A stretch of 64,000 nt of DNA from a virus: positions 248,001 through 312,000 of IMG/VR virus record IMGVR_UViG_3300028920_000022; one strand, given 5' to 3'. The notes under the pieces are model-generated. The model was given only the letters and a program-made list of their open reading frames with translations, searched no databases and was not told the origin of the DNA. Below are positions 42,211-52,716 of this stretch, in pieces (the first letter of the stretch is position 1; each line of letters starts with the position of its first letter). The position numbers and the translations under genes are program-made.

Positions 42211-44388
42211 ATGGCAGAGGACACACCCATTACGATAGCCAAAGATTATATAGAGTCTTTAACGAAAGGTCTTACCAATATTAATGAGAGCTTTGATAGA
42301 ATGACAGATAAGCTCTCTGAGGTTATGGGTGGATTTAATGGTATCGTTAACACTGCTGGTACAGTTGTAGAAAGAACAAAAGAAGCATCTCAGAACATAA
42401 GTTTCTTTGCTAACGAAGCAAAAAAAGCATTTTATGATTCGGTGTCAGGGCAAGATACCCCACTAATGCGTGCTTTGGTGGGGGTTGCCGGAGCAGCATT
42501 TAAACCCACCGAGTCGATGAAAGTTTTGGGACAAGAAGCGGCTAAAAGCACCGGCTCATTAGAAGCTTCTAGGCAAGCAATTGAGGATTATACAAAATAT
42601 ATACCAGGATTTGGTAGCACAATTGCTAGGTTGGGTGAAAATTTCATTGAACAATGGGAAGCCATTTCTAATGCTGAAGATGGTTTTCGTAGAATGTTAG
42701 GAACGTCTGGCGATCTATTTCAGGTATTTAGTAAAGGAGTGCCAATAGCCGCCAACTTGAGTAAAGAGTTAATGGCTTATCAGACACATTTATATAATGT
42801 TGCACAAACTACTGATGAAACAATGTCTCAGGTTGCAACTTATTATGGACAGCTAGGGCAAATCAGTGGTGCCTATAAGACCATGATTGGTGAAGGGGTA
42901 CAGAAGATAAGCCTAATGGAAGCTGCAATAAAGACAGCCAAGGGTACTGGACAGGATTTTGGTGAAATATTTAAAGTAATGAATAATCAGTTTAGGCGAT
43001 TTGGTGATGTAGGAGAGAAACCGTTGGGATTGTTTGCTCAAATGAACCAAACCGCTCAACATCTTGGAATTAGGCTTGAGTTTTTGACTCAGAATGTTGA
43101 TGCCATTTCTCAGAGTTTTAGAGTCTATGGTGATTCTACCGAAGGTGCTTTAAAGATTACCAAAGGGTTTTTTGAAGCATTTCGTGGCGAAGAGGGGGTG
43201 GGACCTGAGATTATTCAAAGCATAACCAAAGGTGTTACCGAGTCTATTGCTCAAATGGACATTGCCCAAAAGGGGTTTTTATCTGGTCAAACTGGCGGAG
43301 CTGGCGGATTGCGTGGCGCATATGAGGTTGAACTCAAATTGCGTGAAGGTAACATTGATGAAGTTTATCAAATGATGGAAACTGCCTTACGCAAACAGTT
43401 TGGTGGAAGAATACGAACTCTTGAAGAAGGATCGCAAAGTGATACTGCAGCTGCCGAACTCACTCGCCAAGTTGCGTTTTTGAGACAGGGTCCATTTGGT
43501 CAGGTAGCAAAGACTGATGCGGATGCATATCGTTTATTGGAGGCTTTTAGGAAAGGCACCCGTCCCTCTGAAACTTTAGCCACCAACAGGGAGGCATACC
43601 AACAAGCGCTAACTGAGAGTGTAAACATACAAAAGCTTCATACAAATATATTTAGAGATATACAGAATAAAGTTGGAATTATGAAAGACAGAGCCGCCCG
43701 GGTAGCGGTAGAAGGAGGTCGTTATTTGGTTGGCGCTGGTGGCGGAAAAACCTTAAAACCTGAAGGTTTATATTCTGGCATTCGTGGAGAAACCATGAAA
43801 AACGCCGCAGCCGAGGAAGCAATTAGGATTGGGGCGCTTGAAACACGTAAAAAAACACCTGGGGGAAGCGATATAAAAACAGCATACAACCAAGCAAGTG
43901 AGATCATAAGTCGGTCGGTTAATGAATATAAACAAGGTTTTGCTGGGATAACAGACAAATTCTTACCTAACATGGCAGAGATATTCAACATACATATCGA
44001 TGATATGAGGAAGCGTTTTGAACAGTTTGCTTCTCGCGAAGATATGGCAAAGAAAGATTTAAGTGAAGTTCAGACTTTGTTTTTTACTAAATTTCCCCAG
44101 ATGTTAAAACCTTCTAAAGAATCACGAGAAATTAGGGGTCAAGAAACTTTGCCTATGGCACCTCGTACACTTCCTCAACGTGAAATGACTGAGGAAATAT
44201 CCGTTCCAGGCGTTGGAACAATTACCGCGCAACCTATAGAAAATAATAATCACTTTAAGATTAACATTGTTATTGATCCAAATAAACAATCACAAAATTT
44301 TGAATTTACTATTCCAGATACAGGAACTCCGAGCGATGTCAATAAAGTTCAAGCAACGCCACCTACAGACATAGATATAGGATATTAA
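42211..44388 (+). CDS. Tape measure protein
   Basis: 725 residues, 8 nt after the chaperone fusion. The protein is overwhelmingly helical, with heptad-like hydrophobic spacing (LTKGLTNINESFDRMTDKLSEVMGGFNGIVNTA). It has a hydrophobic stretch near residues 90-105 (LMRALVGVAGAAF), Gly/Gln-rich linker parts, and a beta-like C-terminal tail (HFKINIVIDPNKQSQNFEFTIPD). It sets tail length in the assembled tail; 725 residues would predict a fairly short tail for a large myovirus. Ribosome site is weak (AGGTTT). Confidence 0.75.
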   Translation: MAEDTPITIAKDYIESLTKGLTNINESFDRMTDKLSEVMGGFNGIVNTAGTVVERTKEASQNISFFANEAKKAFYDSVSGQDTPLMRALVGVAGAAFKPTESMKVLGQEAAKSTGSLEASRQAIEDYTKYIPGFGSTIARLGENFIEQWEAISNAEDGFRRMLGTSGDLFQVFSKGVPIAANLSKELMAYQTHLYNVAQTTDETMSQVATYYGQLGQISGAYKTMIGEGVQKISLMEAAIKTAKGTGQDFGEIFKVMNNQFRRFGDVGEKPLGLFAQMNQTAQHLGIRLEFLTQNVDAISQSFRVYGDSTEGALKITKGFFEAFRGEEGVGPEIIQSITKGVTESIAQMDIAQKGFLSGQTGGAGGLRGAYEVELKLREGNIDEVYQMMETALRKQFGGRIRTLEEGSQSDTAAAELTRQVAFLRQGPFGQVAKTDADAYRLLEAFRKGTRPSETLATNREAYQQALTESVNIQKLHTNIFRDIQNKVGIMKDRAARVAVEGGRYLVGAGGGKTLKPEGLYSGIRGETMKNAAAEEAIRIGALETRKKTPGGSDIKTAYNQASEIISRSVNEYKQGFAGITDKFLPNMAEIFNIHIDDMRKRFEQFASREDMAKKDLSEVQTLFFTKFPQMLKPSKESREIRGQETLPMAPRTLPQREMTEEISVPGVGTITAQPIENNNHFKINIVIDPNKQSQNFEFTIPDTGTPSDVNKVQATPPTDIDIGY

Positions 44389-44390
44389 TT

Positions 44391-45344
44391 ATGCCATTTC
44401 CATTTTCACCCAAAGACGTTTTCGAAACCGGCGCTCTGTTGGGAACTGGTAAAGCCCAAGAACAAATTAATACCGGATTTGATGCCAATGTACCACCAAC
44501 TCCGAGTGGATTAGGCACCAGACAGAGCAGGGTTAGAAATAATAGGGTGGGCGTTTCTAAACGTAAACTTATGCGTTGGCTGGTTCCTGAACAACCTATT
44601 GTGCAGATGTATCTGAACCCTCAACAAGTTCAGTATCAATATAGGAAACAGGTTACAGAGGCTAGAACCAAAGGCGGTTATGTTCTGCAGTATTGGGGAG
44701 AGGAAATTACGGGATTGAGCATTAACGGTACAACAGGCACTTCTGGTATTGAAGGTATAAATGTTTTATATGACATTTATCGAAATGAACAATTAATGTT
44801 TGATCCTTTTGCTTTATTTTTGCAAGCAGAACAGGAGAAAGCGGAAGATCAAGATTTTACAGATTTCTTAGGTTTAGGTTTTGTGAATGATTTGGCAAAC
44901 TTAGTTAACCCTGATGAACAAGCTTCGGTACCAGCAACACGAAATAAACCTACTTTAGCTTCAATGGCTTTTACAGTTGAGTTATATTGGTCTGGTGAGG
45001 TGTATAGAGGGTACTTTAAAGATTTTACAGTAACAGAAAGTGCTCAAAATCTTGGCATGTTTGATTATACTATTTCTTTTAGAGCCACTCAGAAACGTGG
45101 TTTCCGTGCTAATTTCCAGCCCTGGCATCGTAGCGCCACTTCTGGTCCTAGTGATTCTGGTATTAATGGTCCTCCACATAGCTTTGCTATTCAGGCGGTT
45201 AACCAGGCTAGACCGCAACGTAATGCCGTTGATCAACCATCTTTGAACAGCTCGTTTGTAGATGCCTTTAATCAAACCGGTAGGAGATTAAATAGCGGTG
45301 CTCAGAATGTACAGCGTGCCATAATAGATGCATTTGAGGTATAA
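44391..45344 (+). CDS. Baseplate/tail-hub protein
   Basis: 317 residues. The first 65 residues are flexible. A beta-rich core (VQMYLNPQQVQYQYRKQVTEARTKGGYVLQYWGEEITGLSINGTTGTSGIEG, then MAFTVELYWSGEVYRGYFKDFTVTESAQNLGMFDYTISFRATQKRGFR) resembles the hub-adjacent proteins placed between tape measure and the gp27-like hub. The C-terminal part is disordered. Starts 2 nt after the tape-measure stop. Confidence 0.6.
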   Translation: MPFPFSPKDVFETGALLGTGKAQEQINTGFDANVPPTPSGLGTRQSRVRNNRVGVSKRKLMRWLVPEQPIVQMYLNPQQVQYQYRKQVTEARTKGGYVLQYWGEEITGLSINGTTGTSGIEGINVLYDIYRNEQLMFDPFALFLQAEQEKAEDQDFTDFLGLGFVNDLANLVNPDEQASVPATRNKPTLASMAFTVELYWSGEVYRGYFKDFTVTESAQNLGMFDYTISFRATQKRGFRANFQPWHRSATSGPSDSGINGPPHSFAIQAVNQARPQRNAVDQPSLNSSFVDAFNQTGRRLNSGAQNVQRAIIDAFEV

Positions 45345-45346
45345 GA

Positions 45347-48300
45347 GTGGGAAATTTCCTTTCTACATTAGGGAGCATGATAGACCAGCAGTTTGCACCT
45401 GGGGAGAATACTACTCGAACCTTGGACACAACAGCCCCTGGCGGTTCTAAAAATGGAGTTTCTGATCCAGATAAAGTTTCTGCTTTTGGACAATTAGGGG
45501 AATTTGCTAAGCGTATAGATCTGACCGCCCAACGCTCTTATGTAGAAAGTGGCTATATTCGTAATGTTCGTCCTAGAACAATGGAGATAATGCACCAGCA
45601 GCCGGATGTTACTGTTGTTGTAAAAAAACGCATGTTTTCTTCATTAATAGATAATTATAAATTTGAATTAATGGACGGATCTGAAAAGTTGTTTTTAAGA
45701 GCATCTAAAAGATTATTTAAAAATAAATGTCAAGCAATCGCTACGTATGAAAAATTATCAAAAATAGAAAAAGCGGTTAGAAATAAAGGTGTAATAGATG
45801 AATATATGTTACCAATTATTTCTAATTTGGTAGATTTGTTGGATGCTTCTGTTTCCGGAATTGTTAGTGAAAAAACCAAATTAACTATTGAAACATTGCA
45901 AAAGCTTTATGCCTTTTCTGAGCCATCTCAATTGACCACTTGGATTACAGAAAGAGGCACATCTTTTGAACCTGAAACCGGAGAAGGTACGGGAGTATTT
46001 GAGATTACATTAGCCTCTCAAGTTACTACAAATACTTCGGTGATATTCAGTCAGGGAAACTCTAGTCTTAATTTTGAAGACCCATATCGTTTGATGGTCA
46101 TTACCGAGGATGATATCGATAAGGCTATTGCTGATGCCGCTAACATAACCCAACAGGGCTTTTTTGATTTTACTCGTAGAGAGCTGGAGCGCCTCAATGG
46201 AGAGTTACATGGGTTGTTGAGTACCGCCAGAATGCGTCGGGGAGCTTCTCAAATAAAATTCTTAACTAATGATGATACTCTTTTGTATAAGCGTTTGAGG
46301 GCTATTGTTGAGGAAGAGGGGAAAGAAATTTTCTTTAATTATCAGCCCCCGTCTCCGTCATTATCGTTATTTAAAGCCACAGAGGCTCTTACTGACTTTG
46401 CTACCGATCCCCGCCAGATTATTGGATTAACAGATCCCAGAGAAGTAACAAGAGCTTTGTCGGATTCGATGGAGGGATTACAAAGTAATGCTGATATTGA
46501 CCAAAATAGTATTAGCGAACATAATCAATTACAAGGACAAGAAATAGAATTATTTAAACAAATTGTCGATAATACGTTTAAATTAATGAATCTAAGGCGT
46601 ACTCAAGATCGGGAAATTCAGGAGTATATGAGGACGCCTGAATTAGAGTATGCTCGGGAGAAGATGCGGCTGCATTTTGCCAACAAGCCTATGATTCAGC
46701 CGATGGATTCGGTACATGTATATGCCAGCTCAAAAACCAGGATGGATGACCAAGTATTGGGGGTGAGTAAAAAACTATTGACTGGCAATTGGGTCATGAG
46801 TTCTATTAATTCCACCATAGACGGAATAGGCTCTGCTTGGGATGATATTCGTTCATTATTTGGTGCTACTACATCTGGGGTAGAAATAGAGAAGAATTCT
46901 ATTGTAGGACCTGATTTTCCCACATGGTTATGGACTATATTAAGAAACGATTTTACTCGTCAGGCAGCTGGAGTTCATATTTTTGGTGGAATTGTTTCGC
47001 AGTCTGATAGCCAATATACGGCTTCTGATGGAAAACATACGGTTTCTGTTTCTGTTCAGGATAATACGTATTATTTCAAGATGGGACAGATTAACCTCAA
47101 GCCTTCTGTTGAAGTGTATAACACTCCTCTATATGATCCATTAACTCCTTACAAACTGGAGTTTGATGGGTCTTCTGGGTTTTTAACTGGAGAAATTCCT
47201 GACTTATTGGATGAGAACATTGCGTTATTGCAAAACGGATGTGTGCGCAGTAAAAACGGAAAATATAGAAATGTTACTTTAACTCCAACAATTTATGCCT
47301 CAGCAGACGGGGAGATAGTTAGAGGTTATAATAATAGTTATACTTTTAGACGCATTTTTTATGATCCTGATGGGTTCGTTTATAGGTGGAAATCTGGTAT
47401 TGGTGCTCTCACTCTGTTTGGAGACCCGCACCCCTCTAGTAGCTTGGAACAAGAACGTTCCATTGCCTTGACCAAAAACCCCTTCGCCGGTCAGGACGCA
47501 ATGAACGTATTATCATTATTAATTACAGCACAGCCGTATAATTTTAATACATTTGTAAATGGTGCATTAAAGTCTGGGAATCTAACGAGGGATGATTTAA
47601 GGAACGAGCCAGGATCTGTATCATATTATCGGGGATTATTATCTGATTTAACAAAAGCCAACCTAGCTTGGGGCAATTTTATTCCTTTCAAGCAGCTAGT
47701 TGTAAGCGAAAAGTCGTATAATATACTGGTTAGTGCCCAATTTGATGTAACAGAAGCCCATGCCAAATTAAATAAATTAATAGAGGAAAGAGCACGGGAA
47801 TTTGATACTTTGGCACAAACCGGAGAAGGATCTCAGTTTGCCGGCAATCCTCAGGTTTTTAATGTAGATTCTAATGGTCGTTTAATTAATCTCTCAGGCT
47901 TTTCTAAAGACACGGCGGTACTCACGTCCAGACCTACCCAGAAAGCCGCTCAGACAATTGCACAGAAAGACCTAGAGATACTCAGGCTCAAGGAGGAGCT
48001 TTACGATAAGATTGCTAATCCAAATGTAGGTGATGGTAGTATAAAGATATTTGGGGACGACATTTCATTTGAGCCGGAAGCAATGTCAGAAGGGGAGCCA
48101 TTGACAGAAGAAAGCCGGCTCCGGCAGCGAAAAGAGCTTAGGGATAAGCTAAATACCCTTACTTTACGGCGTTTATGGAAGGTAAAAGCTAACGAAGACC
48201 CCAATTTATTTATTGTAGATGACCAATATGATAAAAATTATGATATACAGGCATTTGAAAAAACATTAGCTAAAGGCATGGAATTGCTTAAAAGCGATTA

Positions 48301-50557
48301 TAAAAATGTCTGGGACCAAATTAATACTGTCAAAAACCTATTGGGATTAGAGGTATTTGCAGATTCCCAGGGGCACATAAGGGCACGACCACCTGGGTTC
48401 AACAAGGTACCAAGTTCTGTATTTTACAAGATGGTAAGGGAGAAGGAGAAGACTGGAAAGCGTATTTTCCCTAAGATTTTGGAAGATTTGTTTTTGAACC
48501 AGATAGAAGGATTAACTGATCAGATTGAGATTATTGAAGACGAGATTCGTTTAAGGACAGCCAAGTTAGGTTATACTTCGGATACGAAAGCTGAGACATT
48601 TTTAGCTGGTTCAAACTGGTTACGTTCTGGACCACAGGGTTCATTTAGGTTCAAATTTGTAAGTGGTGAAAGTAACGGTAGAATTGGTGGTTATACGCAT
48701 CGTTCTGGGAAAATGTATGTTTCTCAATATCGGAGTATTGTCCAACAATCCCTACCAGATTTGCAACAGTCCATTAACAACGGAGCATTAGAACCATTTG
48801 ATCAGATCGCAGATTCTATTAATGAACAATTAAGACAAAATGCATTATTTGATGCAGATACCCAAATTAAGGCTTTAAATAACCCTGAGCTGTTTTTGAA
48901 TATCGGGCGAAATGAGCAAGCCAATACATCCAAATTACAAGAAATTAGAGAAAGATTAGAACTTAAAAAAGGCATGACTGTTTCTGAGCCCGAAGTTGGA
49001 TCTAAACAAGTAGATTTATTGCGAATTGTTAATGATATTGCTGGACTTATTTCTGAGCGCCAATCATTATTAAAGATATATTCTTCAGCTTTAAAGAATG
49101 TAAAACAAAGCATTAATATAAACGCTGATACTAACACATCTCGGGCATTATTATTTCCCAACGTTTATAATAAAACAACTATTCCATCTCTTATTGAACA
49201 TATGATTGAAAATGAAGAGATTGATGATATAGGTGAGAATTCTGGTAAAAGATATGTTATTAGGGACAGTCAAATAATAAGTTTAAAGATTGAAGAAAAA
49301 CCTCCAGATTTTACTGTAGTAGAAGCTACCGGGTTATACGGAGAAGGCTGGGTGGCACCTCCAAACAGTTTATCCATTGGCAGCCAAGGAAATGCTGTTA
49401 CTACCGCTTATGCAACCGATTATGACATGTGGAAGATGTATGGGTTCAAGCCTATGCAGTCCAAAATGTTTCCTTTTCTGAGTGATCCTGATGCTCAATT
49501 GGCGCCAATGGCAGTCTGGTTATTGAATAATGAGAGAAGGAAGATTTTCCAAGGTAATTTAACCATTGCTGGAAACGAATATATGCAACCTGGGGAGGTT
49601 ATTTATATTGAAGATAGGGACATGTTATTTTACGTAGAAACAGTAACTCACTCTATCTCTTATGGTGGAACTTTTACCACCAATCTTAAGCTTTCTTATG
49701 GACACAACCCGGGCGAATATATCCCAACAATGTTAGACATTGTGGGTAAGGCGTTATATTCCAAGAAGCATCAAGCTAATTTAGTTCGTCATTCACGGCA
49801 TGGTAATTCAGATGGAAGCACAGCATTGAACGTATTAATAGGAAATGATACCGGCAAGCCTTTTAATACAGATATAGAAAACTTAGTTAGTGGTGTTTAT
49901 GGGGAAGATAATAGAAAGAGTTTAACTAATTTATTATTCCAAGTAGATAAAGTAATTACTCCCGGATTAAACGAAAAATTAATATTAGAATTTAGGGTTT
50001 ACTATAATAGCCAAAGGGGAGTTCCGGCTGTAAACTCAAATTTGCAAGCCATTGCTGGTGCAGCTATAGCGTGGTTAAAGAACCCTCAGCGTTTTAGTGG
50101 TTATAGCAATAGTGTGATGGCAGACAATACACCAGTGGGGGTTGGGTTAGCTGATAACAGCAATGTAGAATTGAGGGTGGAATTGGTAGATTTAGGAGCA
50201 GCAGATTCTACTGGAGAATCTGAGAGAGAGATTCCGGTCAGATCCCCTTCTTCACATGCTTGGCATATGGCTCGGGCATTAAATGAGAGGTTGTCTATAC
50301 CTGTATCTGATCAGAGTGCTGGCACAAATTTAACAGGAGAAGCGAGAGTTTTATTACATAACATAATTGATATTTGGGCAAGATTTGAAAAGGTTGAGGA
50401 GAGTATTGAGCTTAGGGATTTGGTGGGCAAAGATCAAGCAGCATATGAAGTTCAGCAGGAAGTTGAACAAACCTTCTATGTAGAGGGGGCGCGTAGTATT
50501 GGGACCGAGGAAGAAAGGGCTGATATTGCTTCGCTAACAAATACGGTGGGTAGCTAA
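45347..50557 (+). CDS. Giant baseplate hub protein (gp27-like region at C-terminus)
   Basis: 1736 residues from GTG 45347. It is mostly helical with coiled-coil candidates at ~850-960 (QKDLEILRLKEELYDKIA, ESRLRQRKELRDKL) and ~1190-1270. Residues ~1330-1480 hold a beta-rich segment with PGEVIYIEDRDMLFYVETVTHSISYGGTFTTNLKLSYGHNPGEY, the pattern of late-control/hub proteins that bear the spike (V..V.H....G.y.T.l.l). A C-terminal ~250-residue extension follows. The order just before the spike gene supports hub identity. Such a large single hub polypeptide is unusual. Confidence 0.65.
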   Translation: MGNFLSTLGSMIDQQFAPGENTTRTLDTTAPGGSKNGVSDPDKVSAFGQLGEFAKRIDLTAQRSYVESGYIRNVRPRTMEIMHQQPDVTVVVKKRMFSSLIDNYKFELMDGSEKLFLRASKRLFKNKCQAIATYEKLSKIEKAVRNKGVIDEYMLPIISNLVDLLDASVSGIVSEKTKLTIETLQKLYAFSEPSQLTTWITERGTSFEPETGEGTGVFEITLASQVTTNTSVIFSQGNSSLNFEDPYRLMVITEDDIDKAIADAANITQQGFFDFTRRELERLNGELHGLLSTARMRRGASQIKFLTNDDTLLYKRLRAIVEEEGKEIFFNYQPPSPSLSLFKATEALTDFATDPRQIIGLTDPREVTRALSDSMEGLQSNADIDQNSISEHNQLQGQEIELFKQIVDNTFKLMNLRRTQDREIQEYMRTPELEYAREKMRLHFANKPMIQPMDSVHVYASSKTRMDDQVLGVSKKLLTGNWVMSSINSTIDGIGSAWDDIRSLFGATTSGVEIEKNSIVGPDFPTWLWTILRNDFTRQAAGVHIFGGIVSQSDSQYTASDGKHTVSVSVQDNTYYFKMGQINLKPSVEVYNTPLYDPLTPYKLEFDGSSGFLTGEIPDLLDENIALLQNGCVRSKNGKYRNVTLTPTIYASADGEIVRGYNNSYTFRRIFYDPDGFVYRWKSGIGALTLFGDPHPSSSLEQERSIALTKNPFAGQDAMNVLSLLITAQPYNFNTFVNGALKSGNLTRDDLRNEPGSVSYYRGLLSDLTKANLAWGNFIPFKQLVVSEKSYNILVSAQFDVTEAHAKLNKLIEERAREFDTLAQTGEGSQFAGNPQVFNVDSNGRLINLSGFSKDTAVLTSRPTQKAAQTIAQKDLEILRLKEELYDKIANPNVGDGSIKIFGDDISFEPEAMSEGEPLTEESRLRQRKELRDKLNTLTLRRLWKVKANEDPNLFIVDDQYDKNYDIQAFEKTLAKGMELLKSDYKNVWDQINTVKNLLGLEVFADSQGHIRARPPGFNKVPSSVFYKMVREKEKTGKRIFPKILEDLFLNQIEGLTDQIEIIEDEIRLRTAKLGYTSDTKAETFLAGSNWLRSGPQGSFRFKFVSGESNGRIGGYTHRSGKMYVSQYRSIVQQSLPDLQQSINNGALEPFDQIADSINEQLRQNALFDADTQIKALNNPELFLNIGRNEQANTSKLQEIRERLELKKGMTVSEPEVGSKQVDLLRIVNDIAGLISERQSLLKIYSSALKNVKQSININADTNTSRALLFPNVYNKTTIPSLIEHMIENEEIDDIGENSGKRYVIRDSQIISLKIEEKPPDFTVVEATGLYGEGWVAPPNSLSIGSQGNAVTTAYATDYDMWKMYGFKPMQSKMFPFLSDPDAQLAPMAVWLLNNERRKIFQGNLTIAGNEYMQPGEVIYIEDRDMLFYVETVTHSISYGGTFTTNLKLSYGHNPGEYIPTMLDIVGKALYSKKHQANLVRHSRHGNSDGSTALNVLIGNDTGKPFNTDIENLVSGVYGEDNRKSLTNLLFQVDKVITPGLNEKLILEFRVYYNSQRGVPAVNSNLQAIAGAAIAWLKNPQRFSGYSNSVMADNTPVGVGLADNSNVELRVELVDLGAADSTGESEREIPVRSPSSHAWHMARALNERLSIPVSDQSAGTNLTGEARVLLHNIIDIWARFEKVEESIELRDLVGKDQAAYEVQQEVEQTFYVEGARSIGTEEERADIASLTNTVGS

Positions 50558-52704
50558 TGGAACATTATTTACCCAGGAGAGCCCACATATTAGGACCAGA
50601 TCATGCGCGCCCCGGGCATGTTTTGGTTGCTTTAGATCGACAAACGGCAACAGGACAGGAAACTGTATATTCAGCCTCCATACCTTTGGCATATTCTGGA
50701 CCCAATGGGGAAATTATTAGCGGCTACCCTGCACGTAATACGCCAGTCATGTTACAGCGAGCCCCAGGAGAGTGGGTAATTGAAAGTATTATTAAATCCG
50801 ACAATACCTATACCAACACCAATGATTTCGGTTTTGACAGTATAGAGGGTAATTTAATGGGTGAATTGCGCCCAGGGCGTTTATTGCTTCAAACTGCCGG
50901 CGCCGCGAACCGCATGTATTTGCATCCCACTCAGGGTATTAATATAGGAAGTCAAACCAGCGCTTTACATGTTGATACCAAAAGGGATACGATTACGCAT
51001 GATTTTTCCCGAGAAATGGCATTTACGGAAGCTAACCGAAAAGTCACCGGCAGGATTAAGCGTGATGTAGAAGCGAATTCTTTGAGAGGAATTTCATATT
51101 CTATGCTTAACAGCAGTGAATATGACGATTCCCTTCGCGATATTCCCATGAACCCTTCACGGTGGGCTAGTTTTACCCACACCGAAACTGACATTCGCAA
51201 CTTACCTTTGGTTGAAAATCGCGAAATTGTTTATGAGTTTTCAAGCGTCAGTAATGTGGTTGATTTTAGAACAGATCAAGAGGAAGCCGATCTATACGAA
51301 ACAAAAGACAACATAAAGCCACCGAATGAGTTATTGAAGACAGATAGCCGGGCTTATGCGTTTGGTTTGAGTTTATTTGCACCCAACCATTTAATTGAAA
51401 CAATTGCGGGAACAGGAGTTGATGCTTTAGGGAACATCATTGATTTGAATCGTTCTGTATTACCTATCGGGCAAACCGAAGAATTATCTTTTGCTCAAAA
51501 CAATGATAACAAGGAGGTTTTTCGTAAAACCAGAGCATTACACCGTAAAGCATTAGCCTATCATTTTGAATTAAACGCCAGGAAAGCTGCCAGCGCAGAT
51601 GATGAGATATTTGAGGTTCCAAGTATAGATTCCAGAGCAGATCATGCGCGGGCACGAAGCAGGTTTTTTGTTGATATAGACAAAGAGGGGCAATTCAAAA
51701 TTAATGTCCCAGCTTCCAGCGAAACTGGAAATATTCCATTATTAACCAGATACGAAACCGCTTCCTCCATGTTGGCAGCGAAAGGTGACATAGACAATCC
51801 AAACAAGTTTGTTATTGAAGATACCAACAATGTTGACATTTATTTAGACAGCCATGCAACATATCAGCCTATTGCTTTAAGAAACGTTTCTACTGGAGAG
51901 TCAGTTGGACCCCAAGATCGCATTAGTGAAAGTTTAATCCAATATGGCACGGCTTATCATGATGTTTCTAAGAGTGGGTATCAATTTACTCAAAAAAGGT
52001 TGGAGGATGATGAGGTTGGTCTTTTAGTTAGGTACATGGAAAAAACCGGTGCTACTCCTAGTACTGCCGAATTTGATCTTAACAAGAGACAAAGCGCTAT
52101 TCAATACGAAAAGATAGTAGAGCCATTTATTTTTACCGAAGGAGAGTCTATTTCTGAATCTGAGGCACAACCAGGCATTTCTCCTGATTCTCAACCTTTA
52201 GATGGGCAGCAGCATCCCAACGCTGGTGGCAGAAGTGGAATGATTAATTTGGATGGTTTTGTATCATTAAACGTTGGGGCTAATACGATTGATCGACAAT
52301 CGATGTGGTGCGATTTTGCTGGAGGAATTGTAAGTAATATTGGCAGAGACAGGCGTGGTGTTAGCTATTGTGCAAGTTTAGATGGTGACATGTTGATTCA
52401 GATTGGCGGAACCGGAATTGCAGATGATAGCAGATTTATTAACGAGACCAATACTTTTCGGGCTGGAGCTTTAGATATTCGGGTATTGAACGGTGGAGGA
52501 ATGACGATAGTACGAATAGACAATGAAGGAACCACTGTGTCTAGCATGGGTACGTTACGGCTAGCTGCCCAGCAAGATTTAGAAATACGTTCTAATACAA
52601 AAATACTTTTTGAAGCGCCATACATTGCATTTTTCCCTGACGGGGCAGACAGCACCAAGAAGGGTGTAATACGGCAAGTTAAGAGAAGCGGAACAGATAT
52701 TTGA
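50557..52704 (+). CDS. Central baseplate spike protein (gp5-like)
   Basis: 715 residues, ATGG overlapping the previous stop. The N-terminal ~115 residues look like the OB-fold of spike proteins (HILGPDHARPGHVLVALDRQ, PVMLQRAPGEWVIESI). A long middle part is mixed. The C-terminus (~580-715) is a repetitive beta-structure (MINLDGFVSLNVGANTIDRQSMWCDFAGG, GGMTIVRIDNEGTTVSSMGTLRLAAQQDLEIRSNTKILFEA), typical of the trimeric beta-helical needle. No HxH iron site seen at the tip. No lysozyme-type motif was recognised in the middle part. Confidence 0.7.
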   Translation: MEHYLPRRAHILGPDHARPGHVLVALDRQTATGQETVYSASIPLAYSGPNGEIISGYPARNTPVMLQRAPGEWVIESIIKSDNTYTNTNDFGFDSIEGNLMGELRPGRLLLQTAGAANRMYLHPTQGINIGSQTSALHVDTKRDTITHDFSREMAFTEANRKVTGRIKRDVEANSLRGISYSMLNSSEYDDSLRDIPMNPSRWASFTHTETDIRNLPLVENREIVYEFSSVSNVVDFRTDQEEADLYETKDNIKPPNELLKTDSRAYAFGLSLFAPNHLIETIAGTGVDALGNIIDLNRSVLPIGQTEELSFAQNNDNKEVFRKTRALHRKALAYHFELNARKAASADDEIFEVPSIDSRADHARARSRFFVDIDKEGQFKINVPASSETGNIPLLTRYETASSMLAAKGDIDNPNKFVIEDTNNVDIYLDSHATYQPIALRNVSTGESVGPQDRISESLIQYGTAYHDVSKSGYQFTQKRLEDDEVGLLVRYMEKTGATPSTAEFDLNKRQSAIQYEKIVEPFIFTEGESISESEAQPGISPDSQPLDGQQHPNAGGRSGMINLDGFVSLNVGANTIDRQSMWCDFAGGIVSNIGRDRRGVSYCASLDGDMLIQIGGTGIADDSRFINETNTFRAGALDIRVLNGGGMTIVRIDNEGTTVSSMGTLRLAAQQDLEIRSNTKILFEAPYIAFFPDGADSTKKGVIRQVKRSGTDI

Positions 52705-52716
52705 TGGAGAAAGTTT